This document shows, one piece after another, positions 8,190 to 16,773 of a DNA stretch of 16,773 nucleotides (its first letter is position 1; every line of letters begins with the position of its first letter). Under the pieces are notes generated by a model that did no database searches, was not told the origin of the DNA, and saw only the letters and a list, made by a program, of their open reading frames with translations. Location of the stretch: assembly GCA_014904845.1 (NCBI GenBank), contig MU119837.1, positions 1-16,773 on the forward strand, given 5' to 3'. Origin of the DNA: Acephala macrosclerotiorum (Eukaryota; Ascomycota; Leotiomycetes; Helotiales; Mollisiaceae). A program made the translations under genes and the position numbers.

Positions 8190-9115
8190 TCAAACCTCCT
8201 TTTCTTTGATCTCCTCGGCGTCCGTCCACGAAAGCCGACATTCTGCTTCAAACAGGTCGCAACCTAGCTTAGAGTATTTATTGCAAGTGCAAAACATCTG
8301 CGTCGGAGTACTTCCAGGTTGATAAGGCTTCGCTCCTGCAAGCTTGAGCAACTTATCAGTCATCTCAGGCATCTCCCTTAGCTGATCCCGATCCCTCGGA
8401 TCCCCCCTGCAAAAAACCTCAAACACCCTATTCTTAGCCCCCAACTGCTCCTCACTCGCCATGCTCGCCGACGTATAAGTGGCATAAATCGCCGTCCTAA
8501 TCTGCTTACTCTTCTCCATCGGCCCAGACCCATAATAAACCACTCTACTATCCCAAAGAATCAAATGATTCAAATCCCAAACTTTAGCACACACTTTAGC
8601 ACACACTTTATAAAGGTAACATCCGCGAGCTTCGAACCAGTCTAGTTTATGACGTTGGAAGACGTAGACATCTTTCCTGGGCAGCCAGTGCGATGCGATT
8701 TATCGGTCATCGTATCAAAGAAATCGTCGCTTAATTTGTGCGAGCCGGGGAAGAGTACAAGCCCGCCATTTTCGGGGCCGGAGGGTGAGAGGTTGATGAT
8801 TCCTTGCACACATTGGACGCCTCGTAGGATTGGGCCTTGATTGATGTGCTCCCATGGTTTACGTTGTTTTGCAGTGGCAAATTTGCCTCAATTCAGGCCG
8901 AGGGGTCCTTTAAATTGAGATCACTTGGGACGGAAGAGAGCCATTCGTAGGCTTTTTCTTGGTAGGTGATGGCTGGATCGTGAGGGGTTGCTATTTTGAT
9001 TACGACGAAGCTGTTCTTTTCGAGCTCAGCGCGGAAGCTGTGGCCACGGATCGACAATGAAGCTTTCTGGATTACTCATATAAGCGCCGTCGGGATGCTG
9101 AAGGCTGCAACACAT
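8190..9115 (-). pseudogene. Phytanoyl-CoA dioxygenase (PhyH)-like pseudogene
   Basis: Reading the minus strand from about 9115, pieces of a fungal PhyH-family Fe(II)/2-oxoglutarate oxygenase appear in order but in different frames. They are FRAELEKNSFVVIKIATPHD and YQEKAYEWLSSV; DLNLKDPSA, then a TGA where Trp is expected, then IEANLPLQNNVN; KPWEHINQGP, VQCVQGIINLSPSGPENGG and LVLFPGSHKLSDDFFDT; HWLPRKDVYVFQRHKLDWFE; LILWDSRVVYYG; and QIRTAIYATYTSAS to the end. Between NNVN and KPWEH about 50-60 residues of the family seem deleted. Frames change near 9053, 8860 and 8690. The iron ligands are altered: the HxD motif reads His-Ile-Asn (8840-8848), and the distal His after WDSR is Tyr (8535-8537). 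A 12-bp tandem duplication near 8583-8606 repeats Val-Cys-Ala-Lys. The last 138 codons are open, which could mislead gene callers. The exact 5' end is uncertain. Confidence 0.82.
8583..8606 (-). repeat. 12-bp tandem duplication inside the PhyH pseudogene
   Basis: GTGTGTGCTAAA occurs twice in tandem on the minus strand, giving Val-Cys-Ala-Lys repeated. Related oxygenases, as I recall them, have one copy just before the LILWDSR motif, so this is likely a replication-slippage insertion. Confidence 0.65.
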
Positions 9116-9120
9116 CCGAC

Positions 9121-9729
9121 CATATCACCACTCCTGAGTTTTATCCATGACTCAATTCATGTCATGATTGCGTACGCCGCTGTCTTCCTCATCAAGCTTC
9201 TTCTTTCTCTTCATTAAGCAACTCGACAAGTCAAGTCATCAATCATCGAGACTATGCAAATGTCGGCCCGAGTGTTTGAACGTCAAGCCACACCAGCGAT
9301 CTTAGTTGTGCTTTGCAGGCAAGATTTCTTAGTAATAATCTATAGGACTACGAGAAGGCACGCAAGGGCAGACCTAGAATCGGACAATTGAGAGTTGGGA
9401 GCGAAGGTAATGTTGGATCTGCTGAATCAAAGGAACAAGCTTGGACGCCACCTAATCAAATCGGATCCATTTCCAAAGCCGGACAACACTTTGCCTTCTC
9501 CAATTATAAGACCTCAATCTATGAAAATCCTCAACATCAACCTTGGAATATTGTCGATGGGACCAATGATCACCAGCCAAGGAATGAGCCATGTTCCAAC
9601 CCGGTCGAGTAGAGCTCCATGTCAGTGCTGGATTCTTGTATTTTCAGTGATGAAGAAATGTGGGAGATCACAATCATGAATACAGGATTCTATATTGAAA
9701 AGGTTGTTTTTCTTCCTGATAGAAGTTGA
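9121..9729 (+). pseudogene. 3' fragment of a probable Zn2Cys6 (fungal_trans) transcription factor
   Basis: The translated pieces resemble the C-terminal part of fungal Zn-cluster regulators. They are FIHDSIHVMIAYAAVFLIKL and LLSL, a TAA at 9215-9217, then SSIIETMQMSARVFERQATP. After a one-base frame change near 9302 comes SCALQARFLSNNL, a TAG at 9343-9345, then DYEKARKGRPRIGQL and a polar stretch. A third stop (TAG 9610-9612) interrupts before FSDEEMWEITIMNTGFYIEK and the end at TGA 9727-9729. The DNA-binding Zn2Cys6 half and most of the middle domain are absent; the fragment begins where the oppositely oriented PhyH remnant begins, suggesting a rearrangement junction. Family assignment is from memory of the conserved YAAVFLIKLLL helix and the CALQARFL pattern, so it is probable rather than certain. 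At least three stops and one frameshift make it non-functional. Confidence 0.6.
9259..9274 (+). repeat. 16-bp direct repeat, copy 1
   Basis: AATGTCGGCCCGAGTG occurs here inside the transcription-factor remnant (reading Met-Ser-Ala-Arg-Val) and again exactly at 9917-9932, just before the transporter remnant. Confidence 0.7.
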
Positions 9730-9916
9730 CGAGAGATTGTGTACTAACCACACAGCCCCACTGCTGAATGCTTTCAAGTGGGGGCCAAAATTGCGAGGTA
9801 ATAGAGGGGTAAGTCATAATTATCTGCGGGAGCTCTAGGTTTTTAAGAAGTCTTCTAGTGATCTGGATATCTCTCTTCGGTGTGCTGATTCGCTGAAGTG
9901 GAGTGATTCAGGGACG

Positions 9917-9932
9917 AATGTCGGCCCGAGTG
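9917..9932 (+). repeat. 16-bp direct repeat, copy 2
   Basis: Exact second copy of AATGTCGGCCCGAGTG, 658 bp downstream of the first. The flanks do not match beyond a few bases. It lies in a 233-bp stretch (9730-9962) in which I recognise no gene; this stretch separates the regulator and transporter remnants. Confidence 0.7.
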
Positions 9933-9962
9933 GTGGCTTCATTGAGCTCTCGCTAAGTCAAA

Positions 9963-10932
9963 ATGGAGGAAGCGCTCGATGTCGTTGCGCCCTTGCACGC
10001 TGACGACGATACTACTTATCCTTCGATACTTGCTGCTTGGCAGGGGGTCTGCTATGCTATAGAGTACGGACGTAGTATCGAGGAGAAAGTTACGTTAAAA
10101 ACTATTGTGAAAACTTCAAATCTGAGAGTGCGACTAATCCTTGTGGCTTTTGCTTCTTTTTCGTGCGATGCTTTCTGGGAATAACATTGTTAGTTTTCAC
10201 TTGGGAGACATGCTCACAAACGCTGGCATCACGAACTTGACGACTTAATTTGATATTGTACATGATCTCCCTAGAACTCTGCTTTTACTTTGATGAGCAA
10301 AAGACAGATCATCATTCTGAATTCATGGTTGCCTTATGATCTCGATCTTAGAAACACACCTGCTCAACAGATCCGGTCGGAAGACTGTCGCTCTTTGCAG
10401 AAATGGCGCTATGGTGGTCATGCCATTCATCATGGGTGCCTTGACAGCTCATAGGTTTTCGTCTCCTAATGCAAATGTTCTCAACTCGCATTTTTTCTAG
10501 TGTACGGTACCTCCGAGAACACTTCGGAAATCTACGGCACAGTAGCCAGCATCTTCCTATTTCAAGAAATCTATAGTCTGGATTAGGCACCGCTCATGTT
10601 ATACCCTCCCGAGATCCTCAATTACACCATGAGAGCGTACGGAATTGGCTTCATGGACTTATTAGGAAAGCGCTTTGGCCTCTTCATCACTTTTACCTTC
10701 TCATTTGCTTTTGAAGCGATTAGATGGAAGCGGTACATGATTAATGCTGCTTGAGATGTGCTGCCAGTCATCTTTGTTACAGTATCCTGGGTGGAGACTG
10801 TTGTTCTTACACTTGAAGAGATTTATGATACCCGCCCGCGCAGACGAAGGCAGGGCAGCCTCATTGAGGGAGTAAATTGGTGGCGATGAGGATACGGCTA
10901 CTGTTGAGATGAAGGTTCCGGAGAATGAATAG
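9963..10932 (+). pseudogene. MFS sugar transporter (lactose-permease-like) pseudogene, 5'-truncated
   Basis: The second half of a 12-TM fungal sugar/H+ symporter can be followed across frames. It starts with the cytoplasmic loop MEEALDVVAPLHADDDTTYP and KKVTLKTIVKT-like sequence (EEKVTLKTIVKTSN), then SGNNIVSFHLGDMLTNAGIT. TAA 10246-10248 falls where Gln is expected. The loop motif NRSGRK (10366-10383) and MVVMPFIMGALTA follow. A 46-nt intron remnant ending TTTCTAG lies at about 10455-10500. Then come YGTSENTSEIYGTVASIFLF, TAG 10584-10586 in place of Trp, LMLYPPEILNYTMRAYG, FGLFITFTFSFAFEAIRWK, TGA 10752-10754 in place of Trp, WVETVVLTLEEI, and the tail GDEDTATVEMKVPENE with stop 10930-10932. 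Frames shift near 10165 and elsewhere. The first six helices are not found upstream. It once imported sugars across the plasma membrane; it cannot do so now. Confidence 0.8.
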
Positions 10933-11531
10933 ATTCTAGACCGATCCTTGATGCTTAAATACGATTACAATGTCGCGAATTACTTCTCTATCACTTTGGG
11001 CCTTCTCCATCCCTTTCTAATGCCTCGGGAGTGGAAGAGTTCAGGCTCTTCGGAATTTCTTGCTCCTTGTGCAGATAATTTGCTGAGAAGTCGCTGCGGA
11101 GTCATACAAGCGGCGCCTTATGCGAAGGATATTTCTTTGACTTAACACTTATTCAGTAATCAAGGGGATTGAGCATACGTCTCTAATGAACTGCTTTGAG
11201 GTTGGAGATTCCGTTTCACGTGACTACCTTGTGTGAAGAGCATGACAACACTTGACAAGATCTCGTTGAAATTGGTCTAGATTTAGCTTTACTTTAATCT
11301 ACTAGAGCATCAATCAGCCAATGAAGCTGCGTTCTCCATATTAAATCTCTCGGAAAAATACCACAGCTTTCAATGCGCAACTTTCTCTGCCTCACCTTTG
11401 TTATTCGGGGCCTAAAGCCTATCCTCTCGACTCCATTCTTCGACGTCATTTGAGCAAGCCTGGAAAGTTCCAGAAGCTATCATATGATCAGTCCCCTGAC
11501 TAGTCCCCCAATTCTGTTGTTCTCGATACAA
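10933..11531. other. Intergenic region without recognisable gene
   Basis: This lies between the transporter stop and the promoter of the next gene. One open frame of about 65 codons near 10948-11145 has no start at its 5' end that I trust and no recognisable content. Composition is ordinary. The last part (about 11380-11530) is pyrimidine-rich and leads into the TATA box of the next gene. Confidence 0.5.
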
Positions 11532-11538
11532 TATAAAA
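11532..11538 (+). promoter_or_regulatory. TATA box of the 11580 gene
   Basis: TATAAAA sits 42 bp before the ATG at 11580. Between them lies a CA-rich leader (CATCAACACAACAACG) typical of fungal 5' ends. Together they support 11580 as a genuine former translation start. Confidence 0.5.
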
Positions 11539-11579
11539 GTCCATTTTCCAAAACAACCATAACCATCAACACAACAACG

Positions 11580-12405
11580 ATGGCTAATCGCCCGCCTGCG
11601 CCTCCGCGCAAGCCAATTCCTCCTTCATTATTTAAATAGCCTCTTAGGCTCGTTATAGCTTGGTTAGATTTCAAGACCATAGAGCAGCGTATTCAGTACA
11701 GTGCGGACCCGTCCTGCAATCGTGCCCTCGACGCTATGGACGAGCATTGGCCACTGGAACTAGAGGAGATTAGGAAGGAATTCCCAGAGCTCAGCGAAAT
11801 TGAAGTGAGTCGGAAGGCCATGCGATGGACTGCGCGTAGAGCATTTGGTTGGTTCTGCGAGCTCAGACATGCGTTCGATCTAGCTAACTCGACTCCAGGA
11901 ATACAAGAGATGAGAAAGTGCAAGGCAAGTTGCCAACCATGGACGATTCTCATGTACGCCCTCCAGAGGGTTGGAGACCGTAGGTTATCATGGTTCCCGT
12001 TTGACTTAGATCAATAGCTGACGCGCATCAAAGAGATTGGGTGATGCAACCAGAACTTGAGGCTGCATATGGACAGCATGAACAGAGAATGGCACAGTAT
12101 TGGAAGGAGTTGGCCGAGTACAATGCATATCATTTTGGAAGCCAGCAACAACAGCGACCTCCACAACAACAACTGCAGCAACAGAGCCAAATCTTCGATG
12201 GTCGATACTACAGTACGACCGTATTATGCAGAGCCACTCACAGCAGCAACATCAGAGAGGTCTTGTCAGGAATGCACCGATTAAGAAGGCGGATGGATTT
12301 CCCTCGGAACACGCACCTACAACTTCACCATACCGTCCGGCAAATCAGCAAACAGAGCAGCCGCTGCAGCGACAACAGCCATATACTGCACCCATAATGA
12401 GATGA
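11580..12405 (+). pseudogene. Unrecognised Gln-rich protein gene, interrupted
   Basis: I do not recognise the family. ATG 11580 opens a frame encoding MANRPPAPPRKPIPPSLFK. A TAG follows at 11637-11639, but the same frame then stays open: RLVIAWLDFKTIEQRIQYSA, LEEIRKEFPELSEIEVSRKA and MRWTARRAFGWFCELRHAFD, to a TAG at 12015-12017. A 38-nt intron (11980-12017, GTAGGT...TTGACTTAG...AATAG) would join it in frame to AHQRDWVMQPELEAAYGQHE and KELAEYNAYHFG, followed by a Gln-rich stretch from about 12144. Around 12210 the Gln-rich character jumps to another frame, which reads QSHSQQQHQRGLVRNAP and ends QRQQPYTAPIMR at 12405. The simplest reading is a once-expressed, nuclear-like Gln-rich protein damaged by one nonsense change and one indel. 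A start at 11736 could still give a shorter product. No signal peptide or membrane segment. Confidence 0.5.
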
Positions 12406-12620
12406 TGCAGCAAACAACAACTGCGGTACCCTCTTCAGATTCGTTGAGACGTGCAGACGAATGGTTGTAGGGCTTGGTTTCTAGAGAGGAGGATGAGCAA
12501 AATGTTGGTTGATATCATTAATGTTTAGATCCATGTTCTAACATCGTTTTCAGGATCGGATGGAGGACAGCAAGGAAGATCCATAAGATGTTTAGATTGG
12601 GGATTAGGCTGCTCGCAAAA
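12406..12620. other. Gene-free transition toward the AT-rich block
   Basis: No gene is visible. ATGTTTAGAT occurs twice (about 12522 and 12588). Composition is still near that of the genes, and it leads into the inverted-repeat zone. Confidence 0.4.
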
Positions 12621-12633
12621 AAACCATGGGGTG

Positions 12634-12766
12634 TGGAGCCCCATTTCTACTCCACCCCATAGGGTAGCTTTGAGTGGAGTTTTTTTTTTGAGAGTCCTCC
12701 ACGGGTAGAGTTCTATTTTTAGTCCTCCACCTATGGGGCTCCATGGGGCCCCATCTAAAAATAGAA
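12634..12766. repeat. Nested inverted repeats at the edge of the AT-rich block
   Basis: TGGAGCCCCAT (12634-12644) is exactly complementary to ATGGGGCTCCA (12733-12743). A second pair, TTCTATTTTTAG (12711-12722) and CTAAAAATAGAA (12755-12766), forms a perfect 12-bp stem around a GC-rich core. AGTCCTCCAC is also repeated directly at 12693-12702 and 12721-12730. Base composition collapses to AT-rich right after the last arm. This could be the end of a transposon or a MITE-like element; no transposase is visible. Confidence 0.6.
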
Positions 12767-12804
12767 TATTCATAAAATATAGTGTTGTCGTTCCAGATTA
12801 GAAC

Positions 12805-12828
12805 TAGTTTAATCACGTGATTAAACTA
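12805..12828. repeat. Perfect 24-bp palindrome centred on CACGTG
   Basis: The left half TAGTTTAATCAC is followed directly by its exact reverse complement GTGATTAAACTA, with no spacer. The core ATCACGTGAT reappears as the 12-bp palindrome AATCACGTGATT at 13420-13431 within the AT-rich block. Confidence 0.85.
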
Positions 12829-15483
12829 AAAATATATTAAATAATTTGATATTTAATATTTTTTTTTTTTAGTCTTTTTAAGTAAAATTTTATATAGTTT
12901 ACAAATGCGTAAAATAATTTTAAATTTATTATAATATTTGTTAATTTAATTAGTAAAATAATTAGTAAAATAAAAAAATGTACGATTCAAATTAAAATTT
13001 TAAAGTTATTTAAGTTTTAAATTTTAAATTAAATCGCATGTAAATAGTTTTCAATTTTTCATTGTAATTATTTTTCAATTTGTAAATCGATTTTCTCGAT
13101 TTTCGAAATATAAATATACGAATACGAAATTTTTAAAACGATTTAATCGGATTTAAAATCGATTAAATAATAACAAATAAACGAGTAAATCGCAAAAATA
13201 TTAAAAATAAAAGTAAATTAATTTTTTATTGTATTATTATAAAAAAGTAATAAAATATAAAATAAAAAAATTTAATCGTAGATTAGTTCATTTTAATTAA
13301 TAGATTAAATTCATTCGAAGTAATTTGTAATTCGTAAATTAATTAATCAATTAATCAAAGTAAAAATAGAAAAAGTTGTTAATTAGTTTATAGTGAGCGA
13401 AAGCTTTTTATGTACTAGAAATCACGTGATTAGTATTGTTTTCGAAACTAGCTATTTATAAAGATTTTTGAAAAAAAAGTATATAGTTTTACTATAATCG
13501 TTTTTTTATATAACGAGTTCGTCTCGAGTCTCGAAAAAAAAGAATTAAAAAAAAAGAAAAAATTTGTTTTAAATAAAGAATTTAAAATTCGAAATTCTTT
13601 AAATTATTATTGTTTTTTTTTAAGAATTTGACAATTTTTTTAATATTTTTATTAATATTAAATTTTTTTATAATCTATTTTTTTTTTTTTTTTAAAAATT
13701 TAATAAAAAGAAAAAAAATAAACGAATTTTAAATTTAAATTTATTATTAGAAATAATTAAATACTTTTAATTATTTTTTATAAGTATTATTAATTTTTTA
13801 GTCTCGTATTTAAAGAAAGATTTATTATTAAAAAATATTTCTATTTTTTTTATTTTAAAATATTGAAAAATTAATTTGATTTGAATTATAATTTGTTTTT
13901 ATTAATAAATATATAAATGTTTATTATTAAACGAGTTCTAATAATTTAATTATTGAGAAATTTTATATCGAACAATAAAATGGTCTATAGATTTCGCGTA
14001 ATGAATTATATTGAAAATTACATCGATTTCTTTAAATTGAATATTATTGAAAAAAAATTTGTTGTTAAAAAATTCTCGAAATCGATTCTCGAAAAAAGTT
14101 CGAAATTTGTTATAAATTTTTTTAAGTTTTTCGTAAGTAATATTACTAATAATTTTTTTGTTAATACTAATAAATATTAAATTTACGAAAAATAAAGTAA
14201 GAGAATTAAAATTTTTAAAATTTTCGACGTATTTTCGATTAATAAAAATCTTTGTTTTATAAACGTATAATTTCAATTTTTAAGATTTTTTTTTTACAAT
14301 ATTTAATTGAATTTACTTTAAAAGATTTTCAATTAAAATTCGATTTTTAATATTAAAAAAAAGATTTATTTAAATAGTTTTTTTAGAGAATCGAAACAAT
14401 TAATTTATCGTTTTTTTATAATCGTTAAATTACGAATAAATTATTTAAAATTTATTAGAAAAGAAAAATTTAATATACAATAAATTTGAATTTTAAAATA
14501 TATTTATTTATTTTTTGTAAAAAAATTGATTAATTTTATTGTTTTAATAGAATTTAATAAATTGAAAAAAAGCAATAAAATAAAAAAAGTAGTCTTTAAA
14601 AAATCGATAAAACAATAATTACAATTTGAAATTTATTTACAAAAATTGAATAATAAAAAAAAAGTACGTATTATATAGAAAAAAAAATTCGTTGAAAAAA
14701 ATTTATTAGTAGTAAAATTTTAATATATTAATTTTCTTAAAAAAAAGCGATAAAATATTTTTTTTTTTCGTTTATTTAAAGAAATTTTATAAAGTAAAAA
14801 TTATTACAATTTTTAAATTAATAAGCGATTTAATCGAGAAAATAAAAATAAAAATAATAAAAACTCGCGAAAATTGAAATCGATTTTTCGTTAACGTTTT
14901 TTATTTATATTGAAAAATAGTTAAAATATTTATAAATTAAAAACGAATATTAAAATAAATTTAAATAAATCGAAATTTTTTTTTTAATATACAATTTATA
15001 AATTTTAAATAATCGTATTTTTATAATTTCAATTTATTTTTCGTTGTTTTCAAAGTACAAATCGAGATTTTTATAAAACGTTATATAATAAATTCGATAA
15101 AATTGTTTAATAAACGAGTACTTATAAATATTATAAACAGTATTTAAAATTTTAACGCGATTAATAAAATTTAAAGTATTAAAAAAAATAATATTTGATT
15201 TTTAAATACTATTTATATTGTACGTGCAATTAATTATTGAGCGTATATTATTTGATTAAAACTCGCAAATTAATCGAAATAAAGTAATATTAAATTGCAA
15301 TAAAATAATAATAATTTTGTATTTTTTTTAATATAAACGTAAATATATTATAATATTTTTTATTATCGATAATAAATTTTTTGAATTTAATTAATATAAA
15401 AATAAAAAAAAAAAAAAAAGTAAATTGAAAATTTCGAAAAATTTGAAAAATTTGAAAAAACAAAAAATTTTATACAAAAAAAC

Positions 15484-15538
15484 TAATAATAATAATATTA
15501 TTATCGTTATTATTATTATTGTCGTTATTATTACTAAT
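15484..15538. repeat. AAT/ATT trinucleotide inverted repeat
   Basis: A run of AAT units turns into a run of ATT units, giving a 16-bp perfect palindrome (ATAATAATATTATTAT, 15489-15504). It is followed by further ATT units broken by two TCGTTATTA copies. It is likely a simple-sequence expansion within the decayed block. Confidence 0.6.
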
Positions 15539-16773
15539 TAATAAAATTAATTGAAAAAATGAAATATTAATATCAATAGTTTTTTAAGATTTAATATTTC
15601 AAATATTTATATTATTAATAATAACGATCGATTATTTTTTAGATTTATTTGTAAAAATCGAAAATTTTTTTTAATATATTTTTCAATTATTAAAAATTCA
15701 TAAAAATAAAAAATAAAACGCAATTTTTTTAAATTTATTTTATTTAAATTTATAATTATCAAATTATTATTCGCATTTTTCAAGTATATTAACGTTTTTT
15801 TGTAATTAATAAATCGAAAAAATATTTTTATAAATAGTATATTACAAGTTTTATTTTTCTCGATAATAATTATATTAATAATTCTAATAATTTTACGAAA
15901 TACAAAACGCTTTATACGAAATATTTGCTCGAATTTTTAGTATATATATTTGTCGTAAAATTTATTAATAGAATTTTCAATAAATTGTCGAAATATTTGA
16001 ATTCGAAAAAAAAAATTTTAATTATAATATTTAAATATATTATTAAAAGTTTTAATTAAATTAGATCGAATTTGTTAAAGCGCAATACGCGATTTTTTAA
16101 TTTTGTTTATTTTAAAAAAAAAATCTTTATTTAAAATTGTATATTATTTTAAGATTTTTTTAGAAAATTTTAAAATAATATTATTTTCAATTTTCTTTTT
16201 TTATTTAATTAAAACTTTTTTTATTACATTTTTAGTTTTTATAAATTTATTATTAATATTATTAATTGTAATTGTTTTTTTTTTAAATAACAATCTATTA
16301 ATAATTTTTTATAGATTATTGAGATCGCGTTATACGATTTATATAAACGTATTATAATTATTTTCGTTTCGTTTTCTGTGTACGAAATTCGTATTTTCGA
16401 AGTTTAATAAAATATTTTTTTGAAATATAATAATAATATTATAAAAATTTCGAAAATAAAAATTGAAATTGTAAAATTTACGCGTAAAAAAATAATATAA
16501 TAAATTAATTGAATTTTGAAAATAGAAAACGTATAAATTTAAAAAAAAAAATTTATTAATAAAATCGAAAAAAATTATAAGTTTTTATATTTGTAAAAAA
16601 ATTATACAAAAAAAATAAATAAATATTTTTGTATTTTGAATAATTGAAAATTGTAAAATTTATTTGTTTTTACGAGAAAATTTTTTAAAATATATTGATA
16701 TATGTAATTGAAATATCGTAATATTAATTTCGAATAAAAAATTTTAAAAGTTTTAAATAAATAGTTTTATATT

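Larger units (their letters stand above)
12757..16773. repeat. Very AT-rich, RIP-like degenerate repeat block
   Basis: Over four kilobases to the window edge the sequence is a mass of A and T with long homopolymers. Two 120-bp samples I counted (14821-14940 and 15001-15120) each have 20 G+C bases, about 17%. Of 17 cytosines on the plus strand in these samples, 13 are followed by G. Open frames here (13950-14276, 13953-14180, 16103-16357) encode only Ile/Phe/Lys/Asn-rich strings expected from the composition, and I recognise no transposon domain. The pattern is typical of ascomycete repeats mutated by RIP (C to T on both strands). The original element is unidentifiable by eye; the block may also be part of an AT-rich isochore or centromeric region. 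Confidence 0.85.

Noticed and set aside
8996..9217. 73-codon plus-strand open frame as a complete small protein
   Set aside because: Its first 40 codons are antisense to the PhyH remnant. Only the part from about 9121 is meaningful, as the regulator fragment.
10348..10590. 80-codon minus-strand open frame
   Set aside because: Antisense to the clearly recognisable transporter remnant.
5432..13431. Repeated CACGTG hexamers (near 5433, 6110, 6252, 11217, 12814, 13423)
   Set aside because: About four are expected by chance in a window this size, so there is no clear enrichment. Only the long palindrome is reported.
13950..14276. 108-codon minus-strand open frame in the AT-rich block
   Set aside because: Ile/Lys/Phe/Asn-rich composition follows from the base content. 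I could not match it convincingly to reverse transcriptase, integrase or transposase.
16103..16357. Possible small membrane protein (84 codons, very hydrophobic)
   Set aside because: The start codon is not ATG (the codon at 16103 is TTG), and the Phe/Leu/Ile richness is expected from T-rich decayed DNA.
12757..16773. AT-rich block as a mitochondrial DNA insertion
   Set aside because: No mitochondrial gene is recognisable, and the strong CpG retention fits cytosine mutation of nuclear repeats better.
1..16773. CRISPR arrays, bacterial operons or tRNA/rRNA genes
   Set aside because: No regularly spaced repeats, cloverleaf structures or rRNA motifs were seen; the genes and introns are fungal.

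Overview
The window looks like a piece of a filamentous ascomycete (Pezizomycotina) genome. The evidence is a large intronless HET-domain protein, genes with very short spliceosomal introns (about 45-55 nt) with CTGAC/TTGAC-type branch sites, a GPI-anchored GH5 cellulase, fungal-type MFS, Zn2Cys6-factor and PhyH remnants, and a 4 kb very AT-rich block of the kind left by repeat-induced point mutation (RIP).

Layout. Positions 1-280 hold the 3' end of a Ser/Thr-rich, probably GPI-anchored protein, cut off by the window edge or broken. From 843 to 5051 on the minus strand is an intact 1402-residue HET-ankyrin protein with a long Pro/Tyr/Ser-rich tail. Divergent from it, across a 528 bp intergenic region, is a small five-exon acylphosphatase (5580-6061), which I assembled from its splice sites. 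One of its introns starts with GC. Next on the plus strand is a four-exon GH5 endoglucanase (6618-8141) with signal peptide, catalytic domain and GPI tail, but one 1-nt frameshift between the catalytic domain and the tail.

From about 8190 to 10932 nearly everything is decayed. There is a minus-strand phytanoyl-CoA dioxygenase-like pseudogene with an internal deletion, frameshifts, a stop and substituted iron ligands. A 3' fragment of a probable Zn2Cys6 transcription factor follows, then a 5'-truncated MFS sugar-transporter pseudogene. A further unrecognised Gln-rich gene (11580-12405) has its own TATA box and leader but an in-frame TAG at codon 20 and a later frame change. These may be the remains of a small catabolic or metabolic cluster (transporter, regulator, oxygenase). 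That is inference.

From 12600 to 12830 there is a boundary zone with inverted repeats and a perfect 24 bp palindrome around CACGTG. From about 12757 to the window end the DNA is roughly 83% A+T with no believable genes. In two 120 bp samples I counted, 13 of 17 cytosines were in CpG, so CpG has survived while other C contexts were largely lost. Pseudogene density is highest on the side next to this block. That fits mutational leakage from RIP, but the frameshifts and deletions show other decay too.
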